A DNA stretch of 64,000 nucleotides, from the NCBI GenBank assembly GCA_001598975.1, contig BBXU01000840.1, positions 1 through 64,000 on the forward strand. The letters are read 5' to 3'. The stretch comes from Parachlorella kessleri. Taxonomy: Eukaryota; Chlorophyta; Trebouxiophyceae; Chlorellales; Chlorellaceae. The translations under genes were made by a program, and so were the position numbers. Numbering within the stretch: the first letter of the stretch is position 1; each line of letters opens with the position of its first letter. Below the pieces are notes generated by a model that was not told the origin of the DNA, did not search any database, and worked only from the letters and a program-made list of their open reading frames with translations. Positions 46,601 to 57,200 of the stretch are shown here, in pieces.

Positions 46601-47974
46601 AGCGCCGGCGGCCGCCCACCGGTGTTGAGTGTACTGCTGCCATTCTGGAGGTTGAAGTCAGAGACACAGGTCACACGCTTCTCGTAAACCTGCAGCACAC
46701 AACCTCTGGCAATCAGTAGTACCCTCACAAACCTCCCTCTCTCCCTGGCTCAACATGCTGGCACCACACAGTCGACATGAGGGCTTAGCGCCAACTTTGG
46801 CCTCCAGCTGTTGATATGTGGATATGTGAGAAGCACAGTTCACAAAAGTTCCAACCTGTCAAGCTGAAAGCACAGTAAATACAAGACGTGGACCGACTAG
46901 ACCAATTAACCCAGCTACTACCATGAAATCCCTTTCAATGAACGGCTGCTGGCCAAGCGCACCATACCTTCCAGAGCTTGATGGTCTTGTCGTTTGTGCT
47001 CAGCAGCATATGTGACCTGCCGCCCATGTTGCTGCGGCACCACCGCACTTTGTTGATCTTCTCCTCAATCTCCAACGACTTGAGATAGTCAAACTCTGGT
47101 TCATGAGACTGGAACTCCGTAAGATAACGATACTCAAAAGGGTTTGCTCGCAGGGGAGAAGTTGGCCGCACATCCGGATGGCTGCTTTTCCCCTGCACGC
47201 AGCACCCGCTTCCGCGGTTGGGCCAAATACACCACGTGCAGCAAACAGTGCTGCTCGATGTCTCATAGCCGCATGCAATAGGCTGCCCGCTTGAAACAGG
47301 GGTTGGTGGCCAAGCGGCAAGCCGTAACCCACAGGGCAGCACCAGTCCTTCTGACCGGGCGTCCCACCACTCCGTGATGCTGTCCGGCCGCCCTGGCAGT
47401 ATGCTGCTACGCAGCACTGCTCACTCACCGCAATTGAGGCCACGCGCTCAAAGAGCACAACCCTGCCTCCTTGGTCCCCAGTCGCTAGATAGTCGCCTGA
47501 GTAATCAAACTCTACTGCTGATATAATATCCGCTGCGAGCACACAAGCCACAAGAGGGTCAGGCGCCACCATCAGCACACTCCTTGCCGGTGGACATGAG
47601 GCGAGGGCCCTGCCCTGCTTGTGGGCAGGAGAGTCCAGCTCAGCCCACTACAAAACAGATGCCTGTAGCAAAGGAGCGTTATAACATACAGCTCTAGTGC
47701 CAACAACTTGAGGCTGATCACTGCCGCACTCGCAGCGCTTAGCACCACATAAAGCACCTTCTTGGATTTCCTCCCCAGGAGCTCGCTCTCCAAAGACCTG
47801 CAGCGAAGGTACAAAGGCCAGACTCATGCGCTGCCAACCTCATAATCAGCGGCCTGAAGGGCAGTTGTGCAACATCAGCTTGATCTCCTTGCAGCTGAGC
47901 ACCAAACGCACCTGGCTGAAGTGCCACTCTAACTCGGAGGGCGCCTGGCTTGGACTTGCCGGCACTTGGTTCAT
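43688..47974 (-). CDS. PPP2R2: PP2A regulatory subunit B55 (PR55), WD40 propeller
   Basis: Substrate-recruiting B subunit of protein phosphatase 2A, a seven-bladed WD40 propeller. Twelve exons (47912-47974, 47758-47797, 47429-47532, 46968-47192, 46495-46689, 45920-46034, 45603-45700, 45220-45363, 44755-44925, 44408-44511, 44052-44130, 43688-43894) give 514 residues, all phases agreeing. The start [21 protein letters not shown] leads into [10 protein letters not shown] and [21 protein letters not shown]55 signature 1 is [19 protein letters not shown]. Signature 2 is [19 protein letters not shown], then [19 protein letters not shown]. Also present are [20 protein letters not shown] and [19 protein letters not shown]. 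The blade-closing end, [20 protein letters not shown], precedes LYLFY and 10 extra residues. The loop coded at 46495-46620 is longer than in animal B55. Confidence 0.96.
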
Positions 47975-48626
47975 CGCCAGGCTTCCCTCATACAACGGTT
48001 TTGAAGTCCTTCCTCCGCTTGTGAAATATCTGGCCAAGCCAAGCTGCAATCTGAGGGCAACAGCGTGGGTGGAGGGCTGCCAGCTCAAGGGTGGGCGTTT
48101 GAATGTGGGCTGCTAGAAAGTTTCAAGGTATCTGTGTAATTATCAAGGTAACACGCTAGCTTCAGGGAGGAGGAGAACACCTTGGCTTGCTGGAGCTTCC
48201 ACTTACTTTCGCCTCTCCGCGGAGGGGAAAACATCGCCGCCCATTTGGCCCAAATTGGCTGATCAAACCCCCGGCAGGCATCCGACAACACAACCAACCA
48301 CAACCAACCCACAGCCCCCAGGGCTGGGATTGAGGGTGAGGCAGGCACAAACGGGACTGTCACAAACTGCCGGTTGCCACTGTAGCATGCAACTGTGAAC
48401 CGCAGTTCAAGGTTTGGAGAGCTGCATGAGTACTACCTGGAACGTCTTACGTGCAGTTGCACAGCACACAGATCCCCATGGTGCTGTGTTTGCAGCCTTC
48501 GTACCCTCCAACAGTGCTGGCAGCGTAAATGAAACTCAATTTCACAGCACTTAAGGCGCCTGACATGCAAACCACTGTGGGTCACAAATGAACAGCTAGC
48601 ATTCAGAGCCCACACCATGCCCGCTG
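47975..48626. other. Intergenic, B55 promoter and HhH-protein 3' UTR
   Basis: Both flanking genes are on the minus strand. Minus ORFs around 48085-48363 do not connect in phase with the B55 exons, and their translations do not resemble any family. Confidence 0.45.
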
Positions 48627-49839
48627 TCACCGCTTCTGCTTCTTCCGTGGAGGCTGCTTATCGCTCTTTGCTTTAGCTGCTGCCCCCGCCGCCTCAGCAA
48701 AGAGGCACTGCTCAACTTCTCGGGCAGTCCATGCACGTCCACCTATAGGCACAGGGGAGCCAGATTACAGTGCAGGTGAGGTGCCACCTTACACGTATGC
48801 ATTACAAGTCTGGCAGCATGGTCAGGCACTGCTTACTCATACACACCTTCATCCCTTTCCTGTGGCTTAGAATGGGTGGTGGGCAACGCAGTGGGCCACG
48901 CAACCCCCTCCCTCGGCTTGCTGCATCAATCTCACCACAACTAGTCAGCTTGGCTGCCTTCTTCCGCAGTGCTTCCAGCAACTCTTTGAATTTCTTCACG
49001 GTATAGTCCTTGGATCCCAGGGCCGCTGCCATAGCCTCATCAGACATCCATGGTATACTGCTATCAAAGGCTGACAGGATGGCTGAGCCGGTTGCAGGGC
49101 CCACCCCCTGCAGGCCCAACAAACAGGCTGCGAATGCAACCGAGTTCGACGGCCATCCATAGGTAAGGAAGGGCATCCTGCTCCTGCTCAGGCAGCACCC
49201 GAGTGCTGCCAAATCGGACTACAGAGGCTTAAACAGGTACCTAACGAAGTTCCCACCTCGACATGCAACAGACCACATACCTTCAATCCAGTCACGATTG
49301 TAAGAGCTTTCTCCACTTCAGCAGCTTGAGACACAGCAAGGGGCGGCTGCTGGTCCCCCTTCTGCTTGCCCTCCTGCTGGGCTTGCTGCTGCTGCTGCTG
49401 CCCCTGCTTTGTATGTGCCAGGAGAGCCAGGCCCCGCATAGTGGCATCCTTCACTTCTGCCTCCCCGAGCTGTTGAGCGTACTGCTGCAGCCTCGGCCGC
49501 CACTTGCCGCGCACCAGCTTCCACTCCACGAGCCTCACAAGGTCAGCTTTCTCCAGGTAGGCCGGGCTGCGCTCCTTGAGAAGGGCTGGAAGCTCCTCAA
49601 AGTACCATCTGCGTGGAGTGGTGCGATGCGGTGGGTAGGGCAGGGTATGGGGGTTCTCTTAGTGGATATTATGGCAACGTGTGATGGACTGGGGTGGGAC
49701 AGCCCACAGGACGCTTTGTTGAGCTCGGTCACCTCTCCAGCTCTGGTAAGCGTTCTTTGCTACTTCTCCCAATAGTGTCCCAGTAACCGTCCAGCTGCTG
49801 CTGCCAGCGCTCCGAGTCTTCGCTGCTCCACAACGACAT
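48627..49839 (-). CDS. Conserved helix-hairpin-helix protein, likely nuclear
   Basis: Four exons (49733-49839, 49281-49608, 48936-49107, 48627-48742) join in phase to 240 residues. MSLWSSEDSERWQQQLDGY is followed by LVRLVEWKLVRGKWRPRLQQ. A Gln-rich insert comes next. Then the hairpin TGLKGVGPATGSAILSAF leads into PWMSDEAMAAALGSKDYT, and the protein ends in a basic QPPRKKQKR, a plausible nuclear signal. The pattern W(K)L.RGK.RP...GVGPAT.SA(I/V)L.....MSDEA..... is, as I recall, that of an uncharacterised family in plants and fungi, with an HhH element like that of HhH-GPD DNA repair proteins. No glycosylase catalytic residues are evident, so enzyme activity should not be assumed. Confidence 0.85.
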
Positions 49840-50052
49840 GGCACTCAGTACCGGATAGCAACGTGCAAGATGGTCGGTCACCGTCTAATACACCCACTCT
49901 CAGCTCAAGGTGATTGTTCAAGATGGCAATCGTGCTGCCCTGCATCGATAAATGGCTTCAAAGGGACTTCCCACCGGCGCCCAGCTGCCCTGCTGGCACC
50001 TGTCGAAATCCGGCCTCTAGATGCCTCTGCACAGGAACATACACATTGCTTC
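49840..50052. promoter_or_regulatory. Presumed bidirectional promoter
   Basis: Only 213 bases separate the divergent start codons of the HhH protein (minus) and the thioesterase (plus). It is one of three compact divergent pairs in the window. Confidence 0.45.
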
Positions 50053-51520
50053 ATGCTTACCTTGAAAACCAGTGGGGCATTAGCAGCTGCAGCGTTCCTT
50101 ACCTTCGGACTGGCAGGGGTGCTGCTTGCCTGGCCAGAGCGCCCCTTCTCTAACACCCCACACCTTTTGAAGGAGGAGGAGGTGGAGGAGGAGTCCTCCG
50201 TACTCTTGGAAAGCGCTGCAGAACCTGTGATCACCCCAGCTGCCAGCACCTCTGGGCCTACAATGACACGCCCTTTCGGTGGGTGTTCCCTGGGGCAGGG
50301 GGCCTTGCTTCGTGAGGTTCATACTACTTGCAACCGCCTGAGGTGTAGGTGAACTGTGCAGCCACGATCTTTCATGCTCGGGAACTGCTACACTTTGTGG
50401 TCGCACAGCCAAACACTGTGGATGGAGATCGGGTGGTGACCTACTGCTTGGGTGCCTTCTGCCGGCAGGCCTCACCATCACACAGCCGGCGAGGGCGAAG
50501 CACACAGGAACTGTGATTCTCCTCCATGGCCTCGGGGACACTGCTAATGGCTGGGCTCCCGTTGGTCCACAGGTTGGTGTGCCGGTTTTGTCTTGATGGC
50601 GCTTGCAAAGTGGGCTGCCAAGTTTATGAGCACGGCGGGTGCCTTGCAGATTTGCTGCGCTGCAGAAAGAGCGACTGAAAGGGGTTGTATGTTTTTTTGC
50701 CCTGGGTGAGCAGTGTCACAGGCTGTGCGGGGTCTCAGTCAGTGTACGGCCCCCATTGCGGGTTTCTAGTGTGGTGTAATGTCGTGGAAAAAATGACAGG
50801 CAAGGAAGCTAGTAAATGGTTGTTGGTGGGCTTATGGGCTCAGGATATCCACTCGAACCCTGCTGCAGCTCAACCTGCCTCACCTGAAGTTCATATATCC
50901 CACGGCCCCCACCAGGCCCATCACCGTGAACATGGGGATGCGCATGCCCGGTGCGACACATGACATGACATGTGCCTTGGATTTGACGTGTTCATACACA
51001 GCTGGCACTTGGGTGTCCGCCCACCAGTGTTACTGGTCGCATGCAGTGTGCTGCAAACCAGGAAATTGCTGGACCACCTCATACAACTATTGGCGTCCGC
51101 TGCAGCAATTGGCCTGGAATCTTGTGCTCACTCTGGCGTTTCTGCCTCACTTCCTAGCATGGGTGTGCAGAGTCAGCTACTTGCGATGAGTTTGTCAGGG
51201 CAGGCAGTGTGCTGAAGCCTTGTGGCAGTTCCTCCCGTGCCCCACTACCCGTGCAGGGTGGTTTGATATCCAACATCTGAACCAGGACAGCCTGCAAGAT
51301 ATGATGAAGGGGAAGCCTATGGACCCTGAAGGTGTCCAAGAGTCCATCCGGCATGTCACAGGCCTTGTAGACAAGGAGATAGCTGGCGGCATCCCTGCCA
51401 ACCGCATCGTTGTGGGCGGCTTCAGCCAGGGCAAGTACCTGGTTATTATTTATTTATTTTTATTTTTTTTAGAGGTGGCTTGCTCAGCGCACCCGGCAGA
51501 AGCGCCCAAGATGTTGGCAT

Positions 51521-51567
<47 letters not shown>

Positions 51568-53171
51568 GTGTTTGGTACTGTTCCGCCTGAGATCATGGCT
51601 TCTTTGGGGGCGGTGTATCTGTATGGGCGGCGCATAGGCGAATGTCGTGGGTGTGCGTGTATGAGCTATGTGCAGGTGGGTGCTGTGAGGATAGCTGTGA
51701 TGATAGTGTGAGGGCATTTTCTCTGAGCTCTGAAATGTGGGGTAGGGGCATGAAGCTGTTCCCTGTGTTGTCTCAGGTGGCCACATCGCCCTCAAAACCG
51801 TGCTGACGCACTCACCGCCGCTGGCAGCGTGCTTAGCGCTTAGCACTTGGATGGAGCCCTCAAAACTGGAGGTAGGGGGTTGACCAGGCGGCCTTATGAT
51901 TAGTTAAGTGGATGTCAGGTCCTTTTGAATCCTAAATCCGAAGTCCTGAGTAGGATGCATGTATGTGCAGATTCCGTGGTGGTTAACCCGCAGGGAGCTG
52001 GTTTTGATGTTCCTGCTTGCAGGCTTCATGTAGCCAGCCAGCTTAAGCAGTCGGAGAGAAAAGTGGCACAGGACTTTGCCAAGACAGCCAGCGCATGGGC
52101 AAGTTTGAGGTGTTGATGCTGTGAAGCTAAAGTGTCTGCTCGGGATTGTGCAGATCCCTCCGGAGAATCTCAAGATACCGATTTTCCAGGGGCATGGGAC
52201 CGCAGACCCGGTCATCCCAGTCTTCATTGGCTCGTCAACACATGATGTCTTAGAACGGCTAGGTGGGTGGAAGTTTGCAATGCACTGCCTGTGGTGGCGT
52301 CTACTCTGGCTGGGCTGGAGGGATGTCTGGTTCAGGCACCACGTCTTGCGCGTGGATGTGCTTTCAATGCTATGGATGGCTGTTGTCCCTGTTGCGCAGT
52401 TGTCTGAGGGAGCAGGCTGGTGGTGGCTTGGTAACCTGGGCATTAGTCCATGGCTGTGCAGACTGGCTGGCAAACACGGTTCGGCTATACATATCCTTCT
52501 GTTGGGTGTTTGTGGGTGCCGGGTGCAGTGCGGGTGAATGTCAGTATTGGAGTATGAACACAGTCGGCTGCTACCCAGACTGGTCTTAAATGCATGGAAA
52601 CCTGGCAATAAGATGTGCTGCTGTTGGGTGTTTGTGGGTGCAGGGTGCACGGCAGCTGAGTGGCATGTTTACCAAGGCATGGGTCACAGCTCGACCCCCC
52701 AGGAATTCAAGGAAGTGAGGGAGTTCCTCCTGCGGGTGCTGCCGGAACACAAAGCCAGCAGGTGCGGTGCGGTGCTTGAGCCGAGGTGGCTTCTGCTGTG
52801 TACACAGCTTGAGTTTTGCTTGACTGGGCAGGCTGAACCCACGATGGTATGGTCTTCCAAAGACTTGTTTCGACAGCCAGCAGATGGGGTGGGAAGAAGT
52901 GGGTGCAATGAGTGCAGGTCGTCGGAATGCAACCAAGTTGCAGGCTTCAACTCTTCAGAATGGTGTTCCTTGAATTGCTCTTGTTGCTGTGCAGGGTGGT
53001 CTAGTCCAGTTTGATCTAACAGCGTACCGCCACCTGACCATGCTGTGCAGGGATGAGCTGCTGAAGATGAGTGCCCGGGAGCTCAAGGCCTTCATAGAGC
53101 GGAGCGGCGGCAGCACAGTGGGTCTGCTGGAGAAACCTGAGCTGCTGGAAAGGGCCATGGGGCTCCTGTGA
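50053..53171 (+). CDS. Acyl-protein thioesterase-like serine hydrolase, membrane-anchored
   Basis: APT/lysophospholipase II family alpha/beta hydrolase, removing palmitate from proteins in characterised members. Eight exons (50053-50278, 50469-50572, 50869-50950, 51257-51430, 51777-51871, 52154-52262, 52644-52761, 53051-53171) give 342 residues; the start of exon 7 could instead be 52656. The N-terminus has a signal-anchor helix (ALAAAAFLTFGLAGVLLAW) and an acidic linker, unlike cytosolic animal APT1. The core has TVILLHGLGDTANGWAPVG, FIYPTAPTRPITVNMGM, GWFDI, the nucleophile elbow GFSQGG, the Asp in GHGTADPVIP and the His in GMGHSSTP, so the triad is complete. The last 40 residues (KMSARELKAFIERSGGSTVG, then LLEKPELLERAM) look like a SAP-type helix-loop-helix and are not part of the hydrolase. 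Intron 4 is GC-AG (CAGG|gcaagt), required to make GFSQGG. Confidence 0.9.
51521..51567 (+). repeat. (CTGC)n microsatellite, about 11 copies
   Basis: Perfect tetranucleotide run in the GC-AG intron of the thioesterase gene, shortly after a T-rich tract (51441-51471). Confidence 0.95.
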
Positions 53172-53183
53172 TGATGCGCGCCG

Positions 53184-53219
<36 letters not shown>

Positions 53220-54246
53220 TGTCTTTTTTTTGTTCCTTTAGCACATGCGCCCCCCTTTAGCACATGCGCCCCCCGCATAAACAATGGGAGGTATCTGTGC
53301 CAGTCAGGGAGCGTGGGGTGGGGGGGGGTGTATTCGTTGCTTGCAAAGTATTGGCCTCTGCAATGTCTTATTCATCAATTGTTCTTGTGGTTGGCTGTGT
53401 GGGCTCGTAGAATTGCTTTAGACATGGCAACTGCTGCGGACAGCTTGAATGCTTTGGATGGTTTAGTACCAGTTGGTCGTGACCAGTATGAATTGATTGG
53501 TCATCATCACAATGGCAGTGCGATATTGACTAGGCTGGAAATTGGTGTTGTCTTCGGCAGACAGTGTTTAGTGACTCTTGAGCGCCTCGGGTGGAATTGG
53601 CTGGCCCACATTTTGCCTGCTGTCGGGCGTCTACAGTATGTGACTCCATCACCCTTGCAACCACAACCTGTCTTTGTTGAAACACCATCAGTGAGGCAGA
53701 GAAAGTAATACTCCTTACACAGGACGCAAATTTGTAGCCTGTCAAGCTACATGCTTTACAGGACCCCGTTGTAATCTGTTCCTTCAAATCTTGGGTTGAC
53801 TGAGCGCTCATGCCTGTCAGCCGCTGGCTGCCTCAGCATAGGAGCACTGGTGCAGCGCGTTGCGTGCTGCTTTGGGCGGCGCCTCCGTATTCAGGCTGGC
53901 TCGTCTTGCGCGCCTTTACAATAGCAAGGCCATCTAACATCGCTGCACTCCTGGTGAGCCACACGGCAGGCTGACCAAAACAACTTTCGCCAGATTTTCA
54001 GCGCGGCAAATCACATAGGAGTTTGGGTTTGGGTTTTTCAGGGACCACTGAAAAGTGGTCTGTCAACTGCAAAGGTGGCTAGTCTGAGGGGCCATACTGC
54101 CCCCAAAATAAAGAATTTGGGACAAAATATAGCCAAATCCCAGTGCAGGAGGCGCTGGAGCCCCGAGCGCCCAGTGCGCCAGCGACCATGAAATAACAGA
54201 ATAATGTTAATTACCCACAGCTGCACAGGTTCAACGAAGTACCGGC
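53172..54246. other. Convergent 3' intergenic region
   Basis: Lies between the thioesterase and the BOR gene. It begins with a (CTG)11 run in the thioesterase 3' UTR. A 93-residue ORF at 53424-53708 (MATAADSLNALDG...) shows no family resemblance and is not called. Confidence 0.5.
53185..53217 (+). repeat. (CTG)11 microsatellite in a 3' UTR
   Basis: Eleven perfect CTG units starting 13 bases after the thioesterase stop codon. Confidence 0.95.
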
Positions 54247-57200
54247 CTACACATCATGCATGTGCCCGCTGCTGCCGGCGCCGCCGCCCCCGGCCCCGCT
54301 GCCGCTGCCGCTCCTCTCTACCAGGGCGCTATGCCGCCGCAGTTCCAGCATTGTTCGTGGCACGTGGCGCACCACACGGAGCCTGGAAGTCTCCCGCTCA
54401 ATGACGTCGCCCAAGGCGTCCTCCTCCTCTGCCAGCTGACCCTGATGCTGCTGCTGCTGCTGAGACGCTGGGCCCATGCCCGTCTCAGCCGCCTCCTGTA
54501 AGGTTTGGCAGGCGCACAACAGTGAGGCCAGTACTTTGGGATGGCATAAACTAGCAGCATGGTTGCCCAGCCTACACTTGCAGGAGCTTCTGAGGCCGTT
54601 CTGATAGGGGCGCAGGGTAGCCAAGAGGAACATGAACCCCTAGCCCCGCTTACACGCATGAACCTCGCTTGCCGAGCCAACATACCCCGTCTGCCAGCAG
54701 CTTTGTTAAAAAGCAGTGCAGAAGGCAGTCCATACCCCACCATGCAGGAGTTGGTAAAAAAGCTTACTACCTAATACTTTTACTCCTAGAAAAACAATAA
54801 CACACAACTGCAACTACCAAAAAACTAGCTACACGCAATCCTACAGTTCAACATACCTGCATGGCCTGGTCATGGGGCAGCGGTGGCGCCTCCTCTTCCT
54901 CCATTGCATCCAGCTCCTGCAAGTGCTCCGGCCGGAACAGGCGCGGCATGACGTATTGCCGGATGGGCACCAGCAGCATGATAGGCACCGGAAACAGGCA
55001 CCTGCATGGGGCGGGGTACCGCAAGTCATCATCTCCCATGAGGGCTCCCGCCAAGGGAGAGAGGAAGCTGGGACACACACAGGCCGCTGGACAGGACAAT
55101 TGGCACACATTCATTGCCACGCGTTCAAAGCCCCTCAAGGGTCTGGAGCTGGGCAGCAGGTGGGCAGATGCAGAACGCGGGCCGGCGCGCACATGCTGTG
55201 AGCGCCCTTCCATGGGACAGACCAAACAAGGGACCCCCGCTGAGCGTTCGGACTACAGAGGCGCAGCAGAGGCTTAGCTTGGGGTACTGCAGGTGACTAT
55301 AGGCGCCACATCTCAGCAGCCGTGCTTGGCCCCCTGACGTCATGCCTACCAACACAAGCCATGCATAGCCAAGCAAGGTAGCCAGACGTAGGCTGCACCA
55401 CCTCACTGCATCGGTTCTCAACCCGCAGCGGTTAGCAAAAATAGGTAGCGGGCGGGGGTGGAACGGCGGCGGCTCTCACCCCGGAATGCCTGCCCAGGTC
55501 AGCCCATAGACAGCTCCTGTGTACAGGGCTTGCAGCAGCGTAAAAGCGGCGATGGTACGGAAGGGGACCGTCTCCAGGTAAGGGTGGTGGCCAGCCTCCA
55601 AGGCGATGTAACGCCTGCATCTCACAGCAGCTTCGTTTCTCAATAGGGCTTAGTCTGACAGCTTGCAGTGGCCAAGAGAAGGAGTTGTGAGGGCGGGCTG
55701 CATGCTCTGGGCGAAAGGGGCGGCCAGCAGAGATGTCACTGGTGTTCTTGGGATGCAGCTGGCAGCCCGCTAGGGAGGCGACAATTGGGCAGAGCTTCAC
55801 CCCAAACCCCTCATCTCTGGGCATCCCCGGTAACCAGGTCAGGCTGCGCCGCCCTAACCACGCCCATGGTCAAGATGTATATGATATATGTGCATGACGG
55901 CGGCTCCGAGAAGCTAAACTAAGGCAAGCAGGCAATTGTACTGATACCAAAGCAATGTTTATGAACTGGAAGCAGGAGGTACCCCAGAAGTTCACCCATC
56001 CCTTCAAACCGCAGTATTCCGCCCAGGCACAAGCCTGCCGCAAGACCCCTATGCCTTCACGCCGAATGCATGCGCCACTCACGCCCCCAGCTGTGTGCAA
56101 CTTGCCTGCTAGGGTCTGTGCCCAGCAGCAGCAGCCTCTCCCAGAACTGCATGCCGCCCAGGCTTTCAATGGCCATGAAGGCAAAATAGCCCCAGAGGAC
56201 AGAGGTGGGGATGAGCTTGATGGCGGGGGTGGCGCCCAGGCAGGCGGCCACGCCCAGCGACTGCAGCAGCCCTGACAGCCGCTGCTCGGAGACCTGTGGG
56301 GGGAGGACGGTAGGCAATATCAAGGCCACGGGAAGATTGCCACATGGTGGCTGCAAATCGAAATGTCCCTGGGGGACCAGCCACACTTCAGATTTGGCCG
56401 GTCATGGCACCGGTTGGTCGGTCAGACCGCTGCAGAGAGGGGCAAGCAGGACGGAAAAATCCTGGAACCGCTGGTGAGCCAGAGCAGGTCAGCTTCCATG
56501 ACTGCCTCACCTTTATGGGAACCACCTCCACCTCTCCACCACCACTCCCCGCCTCCCCCTTCCCTGCCTCCGTGGCCCCGCCATAGCCCTTCTCCGGGAC
56601 CAGGGCAACTTGTGAGGGCGAAACGTGCAGGCCGCTCCCATTAACATAACCGGTACTGCCGCCCACGCTGCCGTTGCTGCTGCCGCCACCTATAGGAGGC
56701 TCGCGGTCACCCACACTTATCGTGGGACAGTCCGGGCATGTGGGGCTGTCCAAACCCTGAGCCCCTGCTGGCTGCACGCCAACAGGCCGCAGGCCAATGG
56801 GCTGCAGGACGTCTGGCTGCAAGCCGCCGGGCTGCGAGCCGTCGAGCCGTAAGCCGTCGGGTTGCAACCCATTGTCATGTTGCAAGCCGCCTGGCTGCAA
56901 GCCGCTATGATGCAAGGGATCATGCTGCACTGTTGGGGGGCCCACTGGAGGCTGCAGGCTGGCTCGCCACAACCTCGGCGCGCTGCCATGGCTGCATGTG
57001 AAGCCCGGGGCGTCCTTACCCACGGCTTCGGGGGTCGCCTTGGGCTTCTTTTGAATACTGCTCAGCGCCTTCGAATGCATCGGCGACTGGGGCAGCACGC
57101 CGTTTACAGGCGGCAGGCCCAACAAACCACATAGCACAGTCATGAAGCCTGCGCACAGGGTGTGAAGCACTGCGGGTCTGTACAGGAATGCCGACATGTC

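Noticed and set aside
47975..48370. Possible extra 5' exon of B55 (MFSPPRRGESKWKLQQAKVF)
   Set aside because: It looks vaguely like a B55 leader, but the exon [10 protein letters not shown]...EWHFSQ at 47912-47974 joins in phase and matches the family start, leaving no role for the other.
50650..50720. A possible exon (FAALQKERL-like) in the thioesterase gene
   Set aside because: It has an acceptor but no phase-compatible donor. Joining exon 2 directly to 50869 gives the normal family spacing.
51441..51567. T-rich tract plus (CTGC)n as a possible retroelement tail
   Set aside because: No element body, target-site duplication or coding region is adjacent. Simple repeats inside an intron explain it.
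53424..53708. A 93-residue ORF after the thioesterase
   Set aside because: Single frame, no homology, no splice support, and it sits in the presumed 3' UTR.
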